A stretch of 64,000 bases of DNA from Lepidostoma basale (GCA_022606425.2 JAHDVF020000053.1:992001-1056000); one strand, 5' to 3'. Counted from the first letter of the stretch, positions 20,235 to 32,079 are shown. Program-made: numbers and translations. The notes: a model not told the origin generated them from the sequence alone.

Positions 20235-20825
20235 TTTTTTTTAAATAAACTTATGGTTATCTACGCTATTTCTTGAGCAGCTTGAAACTAGAATATAAAA
20301 CTGTGATTCCTACCTAATTGATATGTTTAGCTTTCAGAGCAAGAAAAAATTCTGAATTGTCATGACAGGAAATCGCTTATTTAGATTAATTGAAATTCTG
20401 ATTAAGGGGAGATACCGTGTTTCTGAGAGTTGAAATTATACTCATTTATGTTGTTACCAAATGAAGGATAAAATAGAACAACATATTTAATTCAAACCAC
20501 GCACACTTCCTAGAAGGCATGCTCTAATATTTAGGGCGAATACATCACCCGAAAGGGTATCCTCAACTGTTAACAATGGATACAACGTAAGATAAATAAA
20601 ATACAAATTTCTGCGAACTTTCAAGTTTTAAAAACTTTCTGTTCCAAATCATAAATATTTGGTTAAGCGAGTGTTTAACACTTGCTTTACGGTGTTTATC
20701 CAGTTAAAATGTGTGTTTTTAATTTACTTGATTGAAAATAGCTTTTTTATGGTAACATCATAAATCAATGGTCGAATAATATAAAACAAGAGCAAGACAT
20801 GAAAAAATTAATACATGTAATTTAT
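20235..20825. other. Unassigned AT-rich stretch
   Basis: Nothing recognised. Confidence 0.5.
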
Positions 20826-20827
20826 AT

Positions 20828-21062
20828 ACACTATTTATTGTTTCTTGAACAATGATGTGAATCTCCATATTAAAAAATAATTAATACGAATGAGAACGTC
20901 GGTTTTATAAAAGTTTTATAGTATTTTATGTAAATGATATGTATCGCCTGTCTAAGGCACTATCAAATGTCATTTGATAATGCCTTAGACAGGCGAAACA
21001 CGTCATTCACATAATATATAATAAAACTTCTAGAAAATAGACGTTTTCATTCGTATTAATCA
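20828..21062. repeat. FB1 fold-back copy, complete
   Basis: Begins with ATTGTTTCTTGAACAATGAT and TCTCCATATTAA, then AATACGAATGAGAACGTC; centre ATCAAATGTCATTTGATA; right arm TGCCTTAGACAGGCGAAAC, TCTAGAAAATAGACGTTTTC. The two central GGCATTATC blocks pair perfectly. Confidence 0.9.
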
Positions 21063-21064
21063 TA

Positions 21065-21640
21065 AAAAGCGTTCTGCTCGCGCAATAATCCCAACAGGAA
21101 TACACTTTTCACAGGATTGAATATTTCGGTGCAGCAGTCATAGCCTTCGCGACTCTCCTATGAAGGTCGTCAATTGACACTTGTATTTTTAAAAAAATGA
21201 TCGTTATAATCAAACAGGTATCACGGAGAAAAATTGTTGTATAAAATAAATAACACCGCTGTATTGCATGGCATAAAAAAGGTTTCATTCACTAATTAAT
21301 TTATAAATTAACTATACATGACAAAGCGCAGTGCAATTTTTAATTATCTTTAAGATCATTGAATAAACATGTCTGGTGGTATGCCAGTACAGGTACTGTT
21401 GCGTTTACACATTATTTATTATTCAATTTCTTACCAAATACCGAACGATACTAAAATATTTGAATGATTTATCACAAACGTTCGAAGTTTTTACAAAGTA
21501 ACTATAAAATCGATGGATTAATTCGCATTTTAATTGTACTGTGACGTCATCACTCTCATGTTACTTGTAAACCTTTTAATGTCAGGCTGCAACTTATGTG
21601 TAATTTAACAATATCAACGATGTTAGGCCTAGTGCCCTAT
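21065..21640. other. Unassigned stretch
   Basis: Nothing recognised. Confidence 0.5.
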
Positions 21641-21878
21641 TTCTTAATTGAAATTAGTCTCCTGCAAGGTCGACTCCCAGATTTCGATACATCTCCAGTG
21701 GTCTCCCCAGGGGTCGCCTGTCTTAGGGTTGGCCGTGCAACACAATGAAAGTAGATCTGGATGGAACCATTTTTCTCACGTGTGCATACCAGTATGTTCT
21801 CCTTTGCCTCCTCCACCTAACGACATCCTCGACCATGCATATTTCGTTTATTCTTGATTTTCGAATTCTATCGTGTAT
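21640..21878 (-). mobile_element. LINE C-terminal fragment
   Basis: The minus frame reads IHDRIRKSRINEICMVEDVV then RWRRQRRTYWYAHVRKMVPS, a typical DRIRN-xxIRxxCxVExVVxWxxxRRxxWxxHVxRM block, followed by RRPLGRPLEMYR (frame broken). The SINE-B copy abuts it. Confidence 0.75.
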
Positions 21879-22066
21879 TTTTTTTTTTTTTATAAAAGAC
21901 TTATACCAAGGATTTAAATCAATGATATTAGAATTTATTATTACAATCTTCAATGTGAGCAGAAAATAGCTCATTATTATGAAGAAGGAATCTGGTCGTG
22001 TCCAGGCTTGAACCCAAGTCCCCTGGATCAGGAGCCAAGCGTTCTATCCCCTAGACCACCACCCGA
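21879..22066 (-). mobile_element. tRNA-derived SINE-B, copy 2
   Basis: Same order of blocks as copy 1; B-box-like GGTTCAAGCC and A-box-like TGGTCTAGGGG intact. Very similar to the copy at 43295-43483, so this is a comparatively young family here. Confidence 0.88.
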
Positions 22067-22069
22067 TTC

Positions 22070-22720
22070 TTGCCAGAAATGTTTTTGAGCGTCTTTTTTT
22101 TTAAGAAAAAGAAAATTCTATAATATTTTTCTTATTTATATTGATATAATCATAACTGTGCTTAATTAACTTTTTTCCCCATCTAAATCGCTTAGTACCG
22201 ATTTTTTTAGTAAAAGTTTCTACGTAAAAATTAATTGTAATTTTGTATTTTTAGATTTGACATTAAATTCTTATTATTTTGTTGAGTTTAAAAAACTGAA
22301 AATTGTTTAAATAATTTTATATTTTTTTAAAAGAAATAAACGCGTTGTAAAGTTTCACAATTTGAAAATATCATTTGCTTTATTGCTTTTCTTTTCTTTT
22401 AACATCATATTATTATACTTTTAGCTTAAGCATCCTCAGAGAGAACATTGTATTAGTAATATGTATGTAAATAACAAGAGGTTACATAGGTAAATGTCAA
22501 TTTGTATACATGTAGATACAACTTTATTTGAGAATGTTATCAGAGTCGCCCCTGAGGCATTTATACGCAGATGTATGTATAATAAAATATACATACACTA
22601 TTTTGACCCTATAAGCTGATACTCCAAAGTAATAGGCAAAGGCATCTTACCGAGTGCCCTTACTTTAGAAATTTGTGTAGGAGGCTAGAAGGAGCATTAA
22701 GATAAATCCAGTATTTTTTA
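22070..22720. other. Unassigned AT-rich stretch
   Basis: Nothing recognised. Confidence 0.5.
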
Positions 22721-22724
22721 GACT

Positions 22725-22955
22725 GGAAGCGTTTGAGATGTGGTGCTATAGGAGAAATTTAGGAATAGGAGGTTCACAGCGGAATCAAACGAGGGAGGCA
22801 ACTTATCAAATCCTTTTCTAAAAGGTGAGCTCGATAGATCGGACATATAATGCGCCATTTGGGTCTGCTGCATAACATAATGGAGGTGATGGTTCAGGGA
22901 ATAAATTATAGAGGACGCCCCCGACAGAAATATTGAAACATGTGTGCGAACTGTG
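22725..22955 (+). mobile_element. LINE C-terminal fragment (RMLRIPW type)
   Basis: RLEAFEMWCYRRNLGIG, then a frameshifted RSIGHIMRHLGLLHNI and IMEVMVQGINYRGRPRQKYW. The MWCYRRxLxI, GHxxR, xGKxxGRRGxGRxxxxW order is shared with the minus-strand copies at 32080-32690 and 61595-62190. Confidence 0.7.
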
Positions 22956-23171
22956 TTTTTATGTTAAGATGAAAAAGGCTGAAAAGATCGAGCGCAGTGG
23001 AAGACGAGACCGAATACTTTATTGCAAACCAATTCCTAGGATTAAAACTGCAGATAAGTAGTTCTTCGCAGTTATACGCAAATATTTTATTAAAAACTTG
23101 AAATGATTCATTCATGTTTTCCACTTGTCCGAACCATCACAGTGATCATTTAATAAGTGTGTTAATAATTG

Positions 23172-23195
23172 ACGACCTTCGTAGCCACGGACTCC
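23172..23195 (+). mobile_element. tRNA-Gly-like SINE, 5' stub
   Basis: GACGACCTTCGTAGCCACGG matches the first 20 bp of the SINE at 10541; the rest is absent. Confidence 0.45.
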
Positions 23196-23287
23196 AATAC
23201 TGGATGACTGATGGCTGATAATACCTATACTAAAAAAGAATATATTGTAATTCATATGTAAAGAATATATTGTAGTTCATAATCATA

Positions 23288-23765
23288 CGTTCACAATGGA
23301 GTTCTGGTCGCATCACTAATGTATGGAAGCGAAGCATGGAATTGGCAGAAGAAGGATGAAAGCAGAATAAATGCGGTAGAAATGAGGTCCCTAAGACGTT
23401 TGTGTGGTAAAACGATATACGACAGAATCTCAAATGCTGATATAAGAAAGGAATGTAGAGCGGAAGAAGGTATTATGAACAAAATTATGAAAGGATCGCT
23501 GCGTTGGTTCGGACATATGGAACGCATGGATGGAGAAAGAATGGTTAAGAAAGTATACGTTAATGATGTAAATCGGGTACGGAGTCGAGGCAGACCGAGG
23601 AAAACATGGCATGATCAAATTAATCAAATTTTAAAGATGAAATGACTCGTTGTATGAATGTGGAGGAATCTAGAGAGGTTTGCCAGGATAGAGGTTTGCC
23701 AAGTGTGGCGATCCATTCTCTCTGCCTACCCCTGCGGGGAAACGGCGTGATGGTTTGTTTGTTTT
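23288..23765 (+). mobile_element. TTAG-LINE 3' copy, GTTT-type tail
   Basis: An open frame from 23319 to 23643 reads LMYGSEAWNWQKKDESRINA, EMRSLRRLCGKTIYDRIS, LRWFGHMERMDGERMVKK and SRGRPRKTWHDQINQIL. About 40 bp coding the GHVRSRxNRRAC block are deleted at 23640; MTRCMNVEESREVCQ follows and the end is CCCC-TGC-GGGG, stop, then GGTTTGTTTGTTTTC. The 5' end is at ACAATGGAGTTC, the common truncation zone. Confidence 0.88.
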
Positions 23766-23904
23766 CATATGTAAGGCTACAGCGACACAGAAATGAGTCA
23801 TGCTTTGTGCATAAAGCTACTCAGTTAGCAACTTAGCGAACAAATATACGCTGTACTATCACGTTGACCTGTAGTGAAAAAATATATCACTCAATCTTGT
23901 TCTA

Positions 23905-24076
23905 ACAAGCTGAGGGTACGACAAGAGAAATTGATTTTGGGGAGGGATTTTGCAGGATTATAGTACCCCCTAGCGGTTGCGCTTTTTACTTTGACTATGG
24001 ACGACTCTTAGGGGGTACTACAATTCTACAAAATCCCATCCCGAAGTCAATTTCCACTGTCGTGCCCTCCCCTTGT
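23905..24076. repeat. MITE-like inverted repeat, about 165 bp
   Basis: Ends GAGGGTACGACA (23912) and TGTCGTGCCCTC (to 24069), with inner pairs AAATTGA/TCAATTT, GGGATTTTG/CAAAATCCC and TAGTACCCCCTA/TAGGGGGTACTA. The spacer is TTGCGCTTTTTAC-rich. No coding. An ACAAG/CTTGT pair may extend the ends. Confidence 0.8.
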
Positions 24077-25334
24077 AAGCGAAAGACTTGATGTGGCTTT
24101 AACCTAACATTTTTATTTAAAAAATAATGTGTTGTTATAGGAAGAGTTTTCATTTTTTTATATTACTAATTATTATTATTATTATTATGAAGATTATTAT
24201 GCAATCACAGAATTTCAGCGTTTATTACGTAAACCATAACCTTTGGTGTGTTAGATGGTGAGTTAAGTGCTTCCTTGCGATCTAACATTACACAATAAGC
24301 TTGTTAACTGAATCTTTATTTATCAGGGTGATTGATGTAGTGGAAACCACAACATTACATTATACTCAAGTAAATCTACGTTCCTATTTTATAATACCAT
24401 TATAATAATTCCCTTTCTTGTACTTGCATATTAAACTGGAGTGCAGGTATAAAAATATTAAACAATTTATCAACGGAAAAAAATATGTCTCCACATTAAC
24501 AATATTATTATTATTATTTTTTAATAAATAACTGTAAGCTTTAGATGTGAGGTGTTGGTGCTAGATCAAAGAAGAAAAAAATCTTTAATTTGATTATATT
24601 CAGACATAATTAACCTTAGATTTAAATCGATTTACTCGAATAAATTTTGATTCGAGTCATAAATTTTGAACTGATTTATTTTTATCTTCGGAAATATGAA
24701 CCCGGCGAAGTTGATCTCCCGAAGAGAATTTGAATAATCTCCCCTTTAAAAAAAATCTAATCTTATAATTTAATTTATTTTACTTACATACTTATCTCGC
24801 AAACATACTTATGAATAAGCACATAAAAAAATATTTAATATATTTGTATTTTTGTGATAAAAAAGGGTCAAAACAGCGAAGAGGCGGAGATGTAGGCTAC
24901 CTATCTCATGGATAAATGGCAAAAGATATTCTTCTCCAAGGGTCAAATATATTGTTTAAGGTTATATTTTACAAAATATGTATCGACTTTATTATGTGGT
25001 AAAAATATAGATATTAATATATTTATATAATTAAAATTATAACTTATTATATAGGAATGGAAACTACATAGTTCTTTTCAAACATATGACAACTATTCAC
25101 TAGTCCCATAAAATATTACCGGTGCCATAATGGCTCATAATGAAAATGTATGCCATTAACCCGCATTGTGCGACTGGCTTCATATTAAGTAAAAATAATT
25201 GGTCTCAAACATGGGCTGACTACATTTGCAGCTCAGACAGAAAGTCATAGTTCATCATAATATTACATACAATTTAGTAGTAAAGAACTCATAATAAAAG
25301 CATAAACGTTCCGAAATAAATCATTTTAATATCT
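24077..25334. other. Unassigned AT-rich stretch
   Basis: A short (ATT)n at 24170-24186; otherwise no gene or repeat recognised. Confidence 0.45.
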
Positions 25335-25515
25335 GTCAAAACTGACCACATTCGTGAATTTTTTTTAAATATTTGTAATATTTATCATATATCACTGATG
25401 GTTTGGGTTTGGGTTTGGTTGAGGGTTTGTGTGTGCGAAACATGTTTTGTTTTAAATTTTTATTTTTTTAATAAAGTGTGTGTTGTATATAAAGTTATAA
25501 AAAAAAGAAACATTT
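25335..25515 (+). repeat. Relative of FB6, one arm, decayed
   Basis: ATCTGTCAAAACTGACCACA, AATATTTGTAATATTTATCA, then CACTGATGG, a G/T-rich stretch, GCGAAACATGTTTTG (25436-25449) and finally GTGTGTTGTATATAAAG-TTATAAAA. The order matches the right arm and 3' flank of FB6 at 49295-49450. The hairpin between the two boxes has become a TTTGGG-type repeat. Confidence 0.6.
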
Positions 25516-26695
25516 ATTAGATACGTTCAAATATGCGGTTCAAATTTAGTCTGCCACAGTTCTAAACCATGTTCATAGCGCAAATTTAGCCAGTCGCAGT
25601 AAATGGGTTAACGATGTGGCAGTCGATAAGTATGAATTTTTGTTTATCAAAATTTATAACTTTTTGCGTGTTTCAAAGACATATGTAAATACGTATAAAA
25701 CATGAAACATGATATAGGTATTATACTTCTAGAGACATTGTGTACAAATATTATATAAGAACGCTATTGAACATATCGCACGCTTAATAGTAAACTGACC
25801 GATTATGGTTTAGGTCATAATTGAGTTAACATTAGACCAGAGGCTTGTGTTAACGCTATCCATCTATTTTTCATAATGTTATCGCTATCCATTCGTATGT
25901 ACGATAATCGTTCACAATGTTAACGCTATCCATTCGTACGTGTTTTTCGACTGTTTTTGTTAAAACACCGACTCATGTCGGATTGAGCAAAACTTGCTTT
26001 TTTTAGTTAAGCCAGTATTCTATTAAGCATGCAATATGTAGAAATAGCATAAAATTCATGTGAATATTAGTTACTTGAAAATGAAAGAATTTTCATTAAT
26101 AATATATTAACAATGAAAAATAAAATTAGAGTTGAAACATATTTAGATCACTTTGAGAGGATTCCCACCCAGCGAAGATTCTAAAGATCGTGGTGCGCAG
26201 GACTCCAGATGGCTGACAACCATCAGGACAACTAGCAAAGATGTGGAGAGAAAGTTGGACATCTCATTGACAGGAATGAAATGGATTCTACAGAAAAAAG
26301 TAGAAAAAAAAGTTTATGTCTATTTTTTTCCATTCTAATATCCACAAGTTTCGGGAGTTTGCTGCCGTCTTTAAGAATATTTGAAATATTTTATTTTTCA
26401 TTATTTATTATAAGCTTATACAAGTTCATGTAAATTTCAGTTTTTTTATTATTTAAGTTTTAATCCTACGGATTGGTTTGCAGCAAAGTGTAACTTTTTT
26501 TCTGATTCTTGGAATGCCACTTGGGTCTTTTTAATGTAGTAGTTTCCAATTGCTTTCCACATTCAGTATCCAACACTAAATCCTTATTATTGATTGTATT
26601 TGGCTAGAGCACGTTTTTATTTAATGCAAGTATCAAATAATTAAAGACACATTTTTGCAGGATTTTATCCAACAATATGGTACATAATAGTCATT
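25516..26695. other. Unassigned stretch with short tandem repeat
   Basis: At 25850-25945 the block GTTAACGCTATCCATTCGTA occurs two to three times with a spacer. The 61-codon frame at 26153 shows no recognised domain. Confidence 0.45.
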
Positions 26696-26699
26696 TTAA

Positions 26700-26793
26700 A
26701 AAGAGTGTGAGAATCACACTGTCGTCGCCATGAATCGAATCCAGAACCTTCGGTGTGGCGGTTGCTCTGTTGTAACTCTGCCACGAAGGTTTT
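26700..26793 (-). mobile_element. tRNA-Gly-like SINE, inverted decayed copy
   Basis: On the minus strand: CCTTCGTGGCAGAGTT (A-box region), CACCGAAGGTTCTGGATTCG (B-box region), then GACAGTGTGATTCTCACAC. The tail is missing. Confidence 0.7.
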
Positions 26794-26861
26794 TTGAACC
26801 GTTATATTACTTTGAACTATAATATTATAATAAAATCAATATTGCGTGTATCAATTTACAA

Positions 26862-27340
26862 CTAATTAACTAACTAACCATCATGCCGTCTCCCCGAAAG
26901 GGTAGGCAGAAAGAATGGACTGTCACACTAGTAACCGATGCGATACTCCATCCTTCTCTTTTCGCCCCGCGGGAGACGCGTTGTGATGGGTTACGAACCT
27001 CATCGCCACCAATGGGCATCTCCCACGCACACTTCGATCGTCCAACATCCACAAAATCTAAAACAAATCATATAAAATACAAACATACAAAATAAAATAA
27101 AATTACACAATGAAAATATTTTAACACATACGAGTAATGTTCATTTTAGATGGTGCATTTGTTGACATGCACGATCTGGACTTTTGTGTTACGCATTTAC
27201 CAAAATAATCTAACACCAGCAAGAATTTAAAAATAATATTGAAGAAATTATTCAAATTGCCATTGGAACAAATGAAAATTTTATTTTGACAACAGTCAAA
27301 ATACTTTATATAAACAAAAAAACTAAAAATCACTACTCGT
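26862..27340 (-). mobile_element. TTAG non-autonomous element
   Basis: Minus-strand copy with CAATTTGAATAATTTCTTCA, TTCTTGCTGG, AAAGTCCAGATCG, ATTTGTTTTAG, GAAGTGTGCGTGGGAGATGC and the shared GTGTGACAGTCCATTC, hairpin and TTAGTTAGTTAA tail. It reaches nearly the same 5' point as the copy at 15962-16556. Confidence 0.85.
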
Positions 27341-27540
27341 ATTTTTTTAATTTGCTTATGAATACTTGAAGAACAATTTTGTAAAAAGGACATAAAAAAA
27401 TTGCTTCATAACATAGAGCTACAAAATTATTCTCAAATTATTACTTGAATTAATACTATGTCCTAAAAAATACCAACAACAAGAAGAAAATATTTGTTTT
27501 AATGTTTTAATGTTAATGGTATTTGGAATAGCAAGTTTTT

Positions 27541-27672
27541 TTTTCAGCATATACAGCCGCTTATGAAATCCTCCCCGGACACCGCCCGCCTGGAAGACAC
27601 CTAAAAGATGGAGGAACAACTGAACTTCATCATCCAACGAGACATGATTTCTGTGTCACAGATCGTCAGGAT
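27541..27672 (+). mobile_element. LINE 3' end (family of 52.6 kb)
   Basis: AGCATATACAGCCGCTTATG, CCCCGGACACCGCCC, GATGGAGGAACAACTG and ACGAGACATGATTTCTGTG then ACAGATCGTCAGG follow the same order as 53012-53130. Confidence 0.75.
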
Positions 27673-27674
27673 TT

Positions 27675-28195
27675 TATTTATATAACTTATAAATAATAAA
27701 CAATAAAAAATATTTTATTTGCAATATATTTATTTTGATAATTAAATTTAGTTATTAGCACTTTTGAATAGACAAGGGTCTTTCTCAAAAATATAATATT
27801 CAATGCGGATTGCGTTCAAGTTCATAAAACTAATTTTTATAATACATTAAAAGACCAAGATTGATATATTATTTTGGGAGCAAAACCACAACCTTGTACT
27901 GCACTGACTGGAAGGGAGGTTTGAGGATCAGTTCCAAAGCATTCACTCTACTCACTTATAGTACGCCTTGTCCCTAATGAATTTTGTTTGTTCTCATAAT
28001 AAAGGCACTCGCTAACGAAATCCGCATTAAGTTAATAGAATAGTGATTTCAGCAAAAAATAGTCTTCGTTAATATAAGTTGGTTCCATTACGTTTCATGC
28101 TAAGTTTGTCGCTAAAAACAGTAACCGAATTATGTGTGCCTACATAATTAGTCATTATTGTAGTTTCTTAGAAACTGTAGAAAAGTAAATTATCA
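27675..28195. other. Unassigned stretch
   Basis: Nothing recognised. Confidence 0.5.
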
Positions 28196-28197
28196 TA

Positions 28198-28825
28198 ACT
28201 AACTAACTAACCATCACGCCATTTCCCCGGGGGGGGTAGGCAGAGAGGATGGATCGCCACAATGCTCTGTCCTGGCATACCTTTTGGGCTTCCTTTACAT
28301 TGATACATCGTACCATGCACGCACGTCGATTATTCCGACTTCGAATGTGACCGCCTTTTAGTAATTGATTAATTTGGTCATGCCATGTTTTCCTCGGTCG
28401 TCCTCGGCTTCTTTTTCCACTCACGCTGCTTGTGTACAACTTTTTAACCATTCTATTCTCATCCATTCGTTCCATATGTCCAAGCCATCTCAGGGATCCT
28501 TTTTTAATTTTATCCATGATGCAGTCATCTGCCTTACATTTCTTTCTTATTTCATCGTTCGGTATTCTATCATACAACGTTTTCCCGCACATTCTTCTTA
28601 GTGATCTCATTTCTACGGCGTTTATCCTGCTTTCATCCTTCTTTTGCCAGCTCCAAGCTTCACATCCATACATGAGGGTTGTCACTAGAACTCCATTGTG
28701 TACTGCCATCTTTGCTTCTGTGGATGAAAAGAGTGACATGAGTTCACCACCAGGTCATCTTTGAAAAGAGTGACCTGGTGATGAATGTGTCAAAATCTAA
28801 AGTAATGGTTTTCGAGAAAGAAGAA
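28198..28825 (-). mobile_element. TTAG-LINE copy with inverted 5' end
   Basis: The minus frame 28203-28739 (178 codons) is the longest uninterrupted piece of this family here: STEAKMAVHNGVL, LMYGCEAWSWQKKDESRINA, MRSLRRMCGKTLYDRIPNDE, GSLRWLGHMERMDENRMVKK, SRGRPRKTWHDQINQLL, RSRNNRRACMVRCIN, LWRSILSAYPP, tail TTAGTTAGTTAG. To its right, on the opposite strand (28765-28825), codons for SDLVMNVSKSKVMVFEKEE come from the RT palm region of the same LINE (compare SNDLMMNVGKSKV at 34779). A segment from upstream in the element was thus inserted inverted. Confidence 0.88.
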
Positions 28826-28827
28826 TG

Positions 28828-29130
28828 TATGACGATTTGAAAATTATCATTAATAGTGTTATTAAAGTGGGTATTATAAACATGATTACACGGGCTATGG
28901 CATATACGTAAATAGTTAAGAAGTATTCTGGATTTGGTTTAGATACAGAATACTCGTACAAGAAACTCATGACATGAGACTTAATTGATAAATTAAGCTT
29001 ATCCAAGATACAAAAGGCTAAAGCTAAATATAGAGGAGCTGTGTACATGTGTAGATACTGATCGAAACTATAAGAACAAATCTAAATATGTATTACAAAT
29101 ACTTTATTTTTCATTATAAACAATATCACG
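28828..29130. other. Unassigned stretch
   Basis: May be further decayed TTAG-LINE upstream sequence, but no motif is clear. Confidence 0.35.
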
Positions 29131-29132
29131 TC

Positions 29133-29295
29133 AATAGCACGTCGATTTCTCCGACTTCTCACGTGGCCAACATATAATATTTGATTTCAATTAATAGCAT
29201 AATTTCAATTAGTATGTATGTATCATATAGGGTAGAACTGTATGGCAGTCCTCACATTCTTCCTATTCCTTAGAGAGACGGTGTGATATTTAGTG
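29133..29295. mobile_element. TTAG-LINE pieces in opposite orientations
   Basis: CACGTCGATTTCTCCGACTT (29133-29170, minus) and then TGTATGGCAGTCCTCACATT to GAGAGACGGTGTGATATTTAG (29247-29292, plus). Inversion within one copy or two insertions are both possible. Confidence 0.6.
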
Positions 29296-29299
29296 AATT

Positions 29300-29878
29300 G
29301 GTATGACCACACTGGTGCGTACAGGTCGCGTTTTGTTAATCAATAAATAAATATTTCCGGACAGTTTTATATTAAAATGAATCTTTAATACATCTTAGAA
29401 TTTCAATTGTGTAATTCAATTGTGTAAACTAAGAAATGAATCAATCCGAGAAAACGAAATACACTCGTGGGTTATTATTATTATTTGTACCTTTGAAAGC
29501 AGAATGTGCTTTAAAATGGTACAATAAATACCATAACATTCAAACTGGTGCTTTGAATTCGGTTAACTTGAATTTTAAACAAAATTGTTTCAAGAAGTTT
29601 TATGCTCTAATTGAAATTTATTGAATTTTCAACTCTATTCGGGTGTGTTTAATTTAGAATTTTCTTAAGATCTTTTAGCTTTTAACATGAAAGATTTAAA
29701 CTATGTACTGATGACTAGGTGTGCAGTTCTTACCGATAAAACTGCTTTGAAGGTGTTAAGAAAATAATGCAATTCACAGATTTTTATGCCAATCTCTGGA
29801 ATAATATCAAGAATAATATACACAAAATAAGAAATTAAAGAGTGCAGTGATGACTAATTCTGACGAATAAGTGAAAAA
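29300..29878. other. Unassigned AT-rich stretch
   Basis: The 62-codon frame at 29436 has no recognised domain. Confidence 0.45.
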
Positions 29879-29880
29879 AC

Positions 29881-30380
29881 TAAACAAACTAACCATCACG
29901 CCGTCTCTCCGAAGGGGTAGGCAGAAAGAATGGACTGCCACACTTTTCTTTCCTTATATATTTCTCTCGCTTCCTCAACATTCATACATCGTGTCATGCA
30001 CGCGCGTCGATTTCTCTGACTCCTCACATGGCCGACTTTCAATATTTGATTTATTTGATCGTGCCACGTTTTCCTCGGTCTTCCTCTATTTCTGGTACCA
30101 TTTACATCATTAACATATAATTTTTTTACCATTCTTTCTTCATTCATACTTTCCATATGTCCAAACCATCTTAATGATCCTTTCATTATTTTGTTCATGA
30201 CACCATCATTCGCACCGCATTCACTTCTTATATTTTCATTCGACACTCTATCATACAGAGAGTATCGACACATTCGTCTAAGAGATCTCATTTCTTCTGC
30301 ATTTATACTACTTTCATCCTTCTTTTGCCAGTTCCATCCTTCGCTTCCATACATAAGGGTCGGTAGAAGAACACTGCCAT
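29881..30380 (-). mobile_element. TTAG-LINE 3' copy with long open frame
   Basis: A 152-codon minus frame: LMYGSEGWNWQKKDESSINA, EMRSLRRMCRYSLYDRVSNE, GSLRWFGHMESMNEERMVKK, RNRGRPRKTWHDQINQIL, RSQRNRRACMTRCMNVEEAR, KVWQSILSAYPFGETA. The tail reads GGTTAGTTTGTTTAG. It begins at GCTAGAATGGCAG, again in the common truncation zone. Confidence 0.9.
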
Positions 30381-30384
30381 TCTA

Positions 30385-30998
30385 GCTTTTTTTTTGGATA
30401 GGTTTTTGTTTGCGATGACAAATATAAGTGCACCATTCACTAGTGAAAAAACTACTGACAGGAAATACTACGAAAATGGTATTTGTACCGAAAACAAAAC
30501 CGTTACGGCTAAATCAATCCCCATATTGCTAGATAACTTAGTTTTATCCTCGTATAATAGTCTAATTTGGAATACCATATTCGTGACTGGGTACATAACA
30601 TATGTGATGTATTCCAGAGTTTCTCAATCTTTTTATACCAGTGGACCGGCGAAAATATGAGAACTAAAGGAAAAATAACACAGGTGTAGAATTTTATGAT
30701 TAATATTAAGTGAATTATTACATAAATATATAAATCAAAACATTGTTTTTTCCGCATTTTAACCACAAAAGGACGATATTAATTAACGAAAAATATTTTA
30801 AACAAAATACAAAAAGGAGCATGTCTACAATAGGTTAATGGAAAAATATTGTAAGTTTTAATTGATTAGTTTTTAATCTTATATAATAACAAGAAAACGA
30901 TGTTTTATTACAAAAACAAGTTAAAACGTAACATACATTTTATATCGGAGTGGTCAGAAACTGATATGTAAATTAATTGACAGGAAAATAAAAGGTAC
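30385..30998. other. Unassigned AT-rich stretch
   Basis: Frames at 30394 and 30509 overlap on opposite strands and show no recognised domain. Confidence 0.45.
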
Positions 30999-30999
30999 G

Positions 31000-31402
31000 T
31001 AGGTTTTTTCGCCGACGACATCGACATCGTACTCGTAAGCAACACTCGGGGGAACTAGGTGAAATGCTGATGTATTCAAATCTGCGGGATTGAATATGAA
31101 CCTGGCAACAAAGGTCACTGATATCATCCACCGGGTGGCGACTCTAAAATGGTAATGGGCCGGTCACATAGCCAGAAGCTCAGATGAAAAGTGGACAAGA
31201 AGACTGCTGACTTGGAGATTGTGGACGGCAAAGAGAAGTGCAGGGCGACCGCAACTACGGTGGAAGGATGATCTGAACAGACACGTCGGAATAACCTGGA
31301 TGCAGTCTGCACAGGACAGAGTGACATGGAAGCGAATGGAGGAGGCCTTTGTCCAGGAGTGGACGGGAATAGGCTTAGAGAGAAGAAAAGGAAGGTTTTA
31401 AA
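31000..31402 (+). mobile_element. RTE-like LINE, internally deleted copy
   Basis: FADDIDIVL (31008-31034) is the RT catalytic box with both aspartates. It is followed by decayed palm sequence and, in one frame, GLNMNLATKVTDIIHRVATL, in which the RT block GLNMN is joined directly to the C-terminal KVTDI block; about 100 residues between are deleted. Then WAGHIARSSDEKWTRRLLTW, SAGRPQLRWKDDLNRHVGIT, SAQDRVTWKRMEEAFVQEWT. A stop follows LKW. Confidence 0.8.
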
Positions 31403-31404
31403 AA

Positions 31405-32075
31405 AAAGTCTTACTTACTTACTGAATAAATAAATAAATAAATAAGCTTACGAGTAGACAAGGAGTTTGTTATAGCACACGTAGAAAAAATCGAAAAACA
31501 ATCAAAATACAATCGAAAGCACTGTTCACGTGTATTGTCTAGTAACATAATATACGAGTAGGTATGTTTGTTTGAATAAAAAAAAAACTTTATTTATATT
31601 CCAAATTTAAATTAGAATCTTTCAAATATGAGTGTTTTAGGATGATTTATCTATATATGGTAGGATTATTCTTCAATTAAACATATTTTTTCACACGTCT
31701 ATGAAACGTTTCCCGCTTACTAAATAAGAATCGGATGCACAGTTTAAAAAGTGAAATATTTGTTTATCTCTATTGTACCCCACTCCATATCACAAGCACA
31801 CTTTATTATATTAGAAGAAGAACATAATTGAGAAACTTGTATTCAAAGAAAGAGCGTGCGACGTTTGTTTCACGTGACAAATGTAAGGTCGGCCTGGATA
31901 TGAAAAGTTTTTCACGTTTAGGAAAACTTCGTTCAATACTCCCTGTTTAGTAAGTTTTATAATTCACTTTCAAATATAGAATTTTTTCGTCTTTATTCGT
32001 TTGTTTTTAATTCGAATTTGTATTAAGTTAAGAATCAAACAGACAAGTTTCTGGTAAACATCGCTCTATTCAATT
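31405..32075. other. Unassigned AT-rich stretch
   Basis: (AATA)n at 31424-31444. A block near 31570-31840 (CATATCACAAGCACACTTTA and neighbours) resembles 47000-47280, so a dispersed repeat covers both. Confidence 0.5.
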
Positions 32076-32079
32076 TGAT

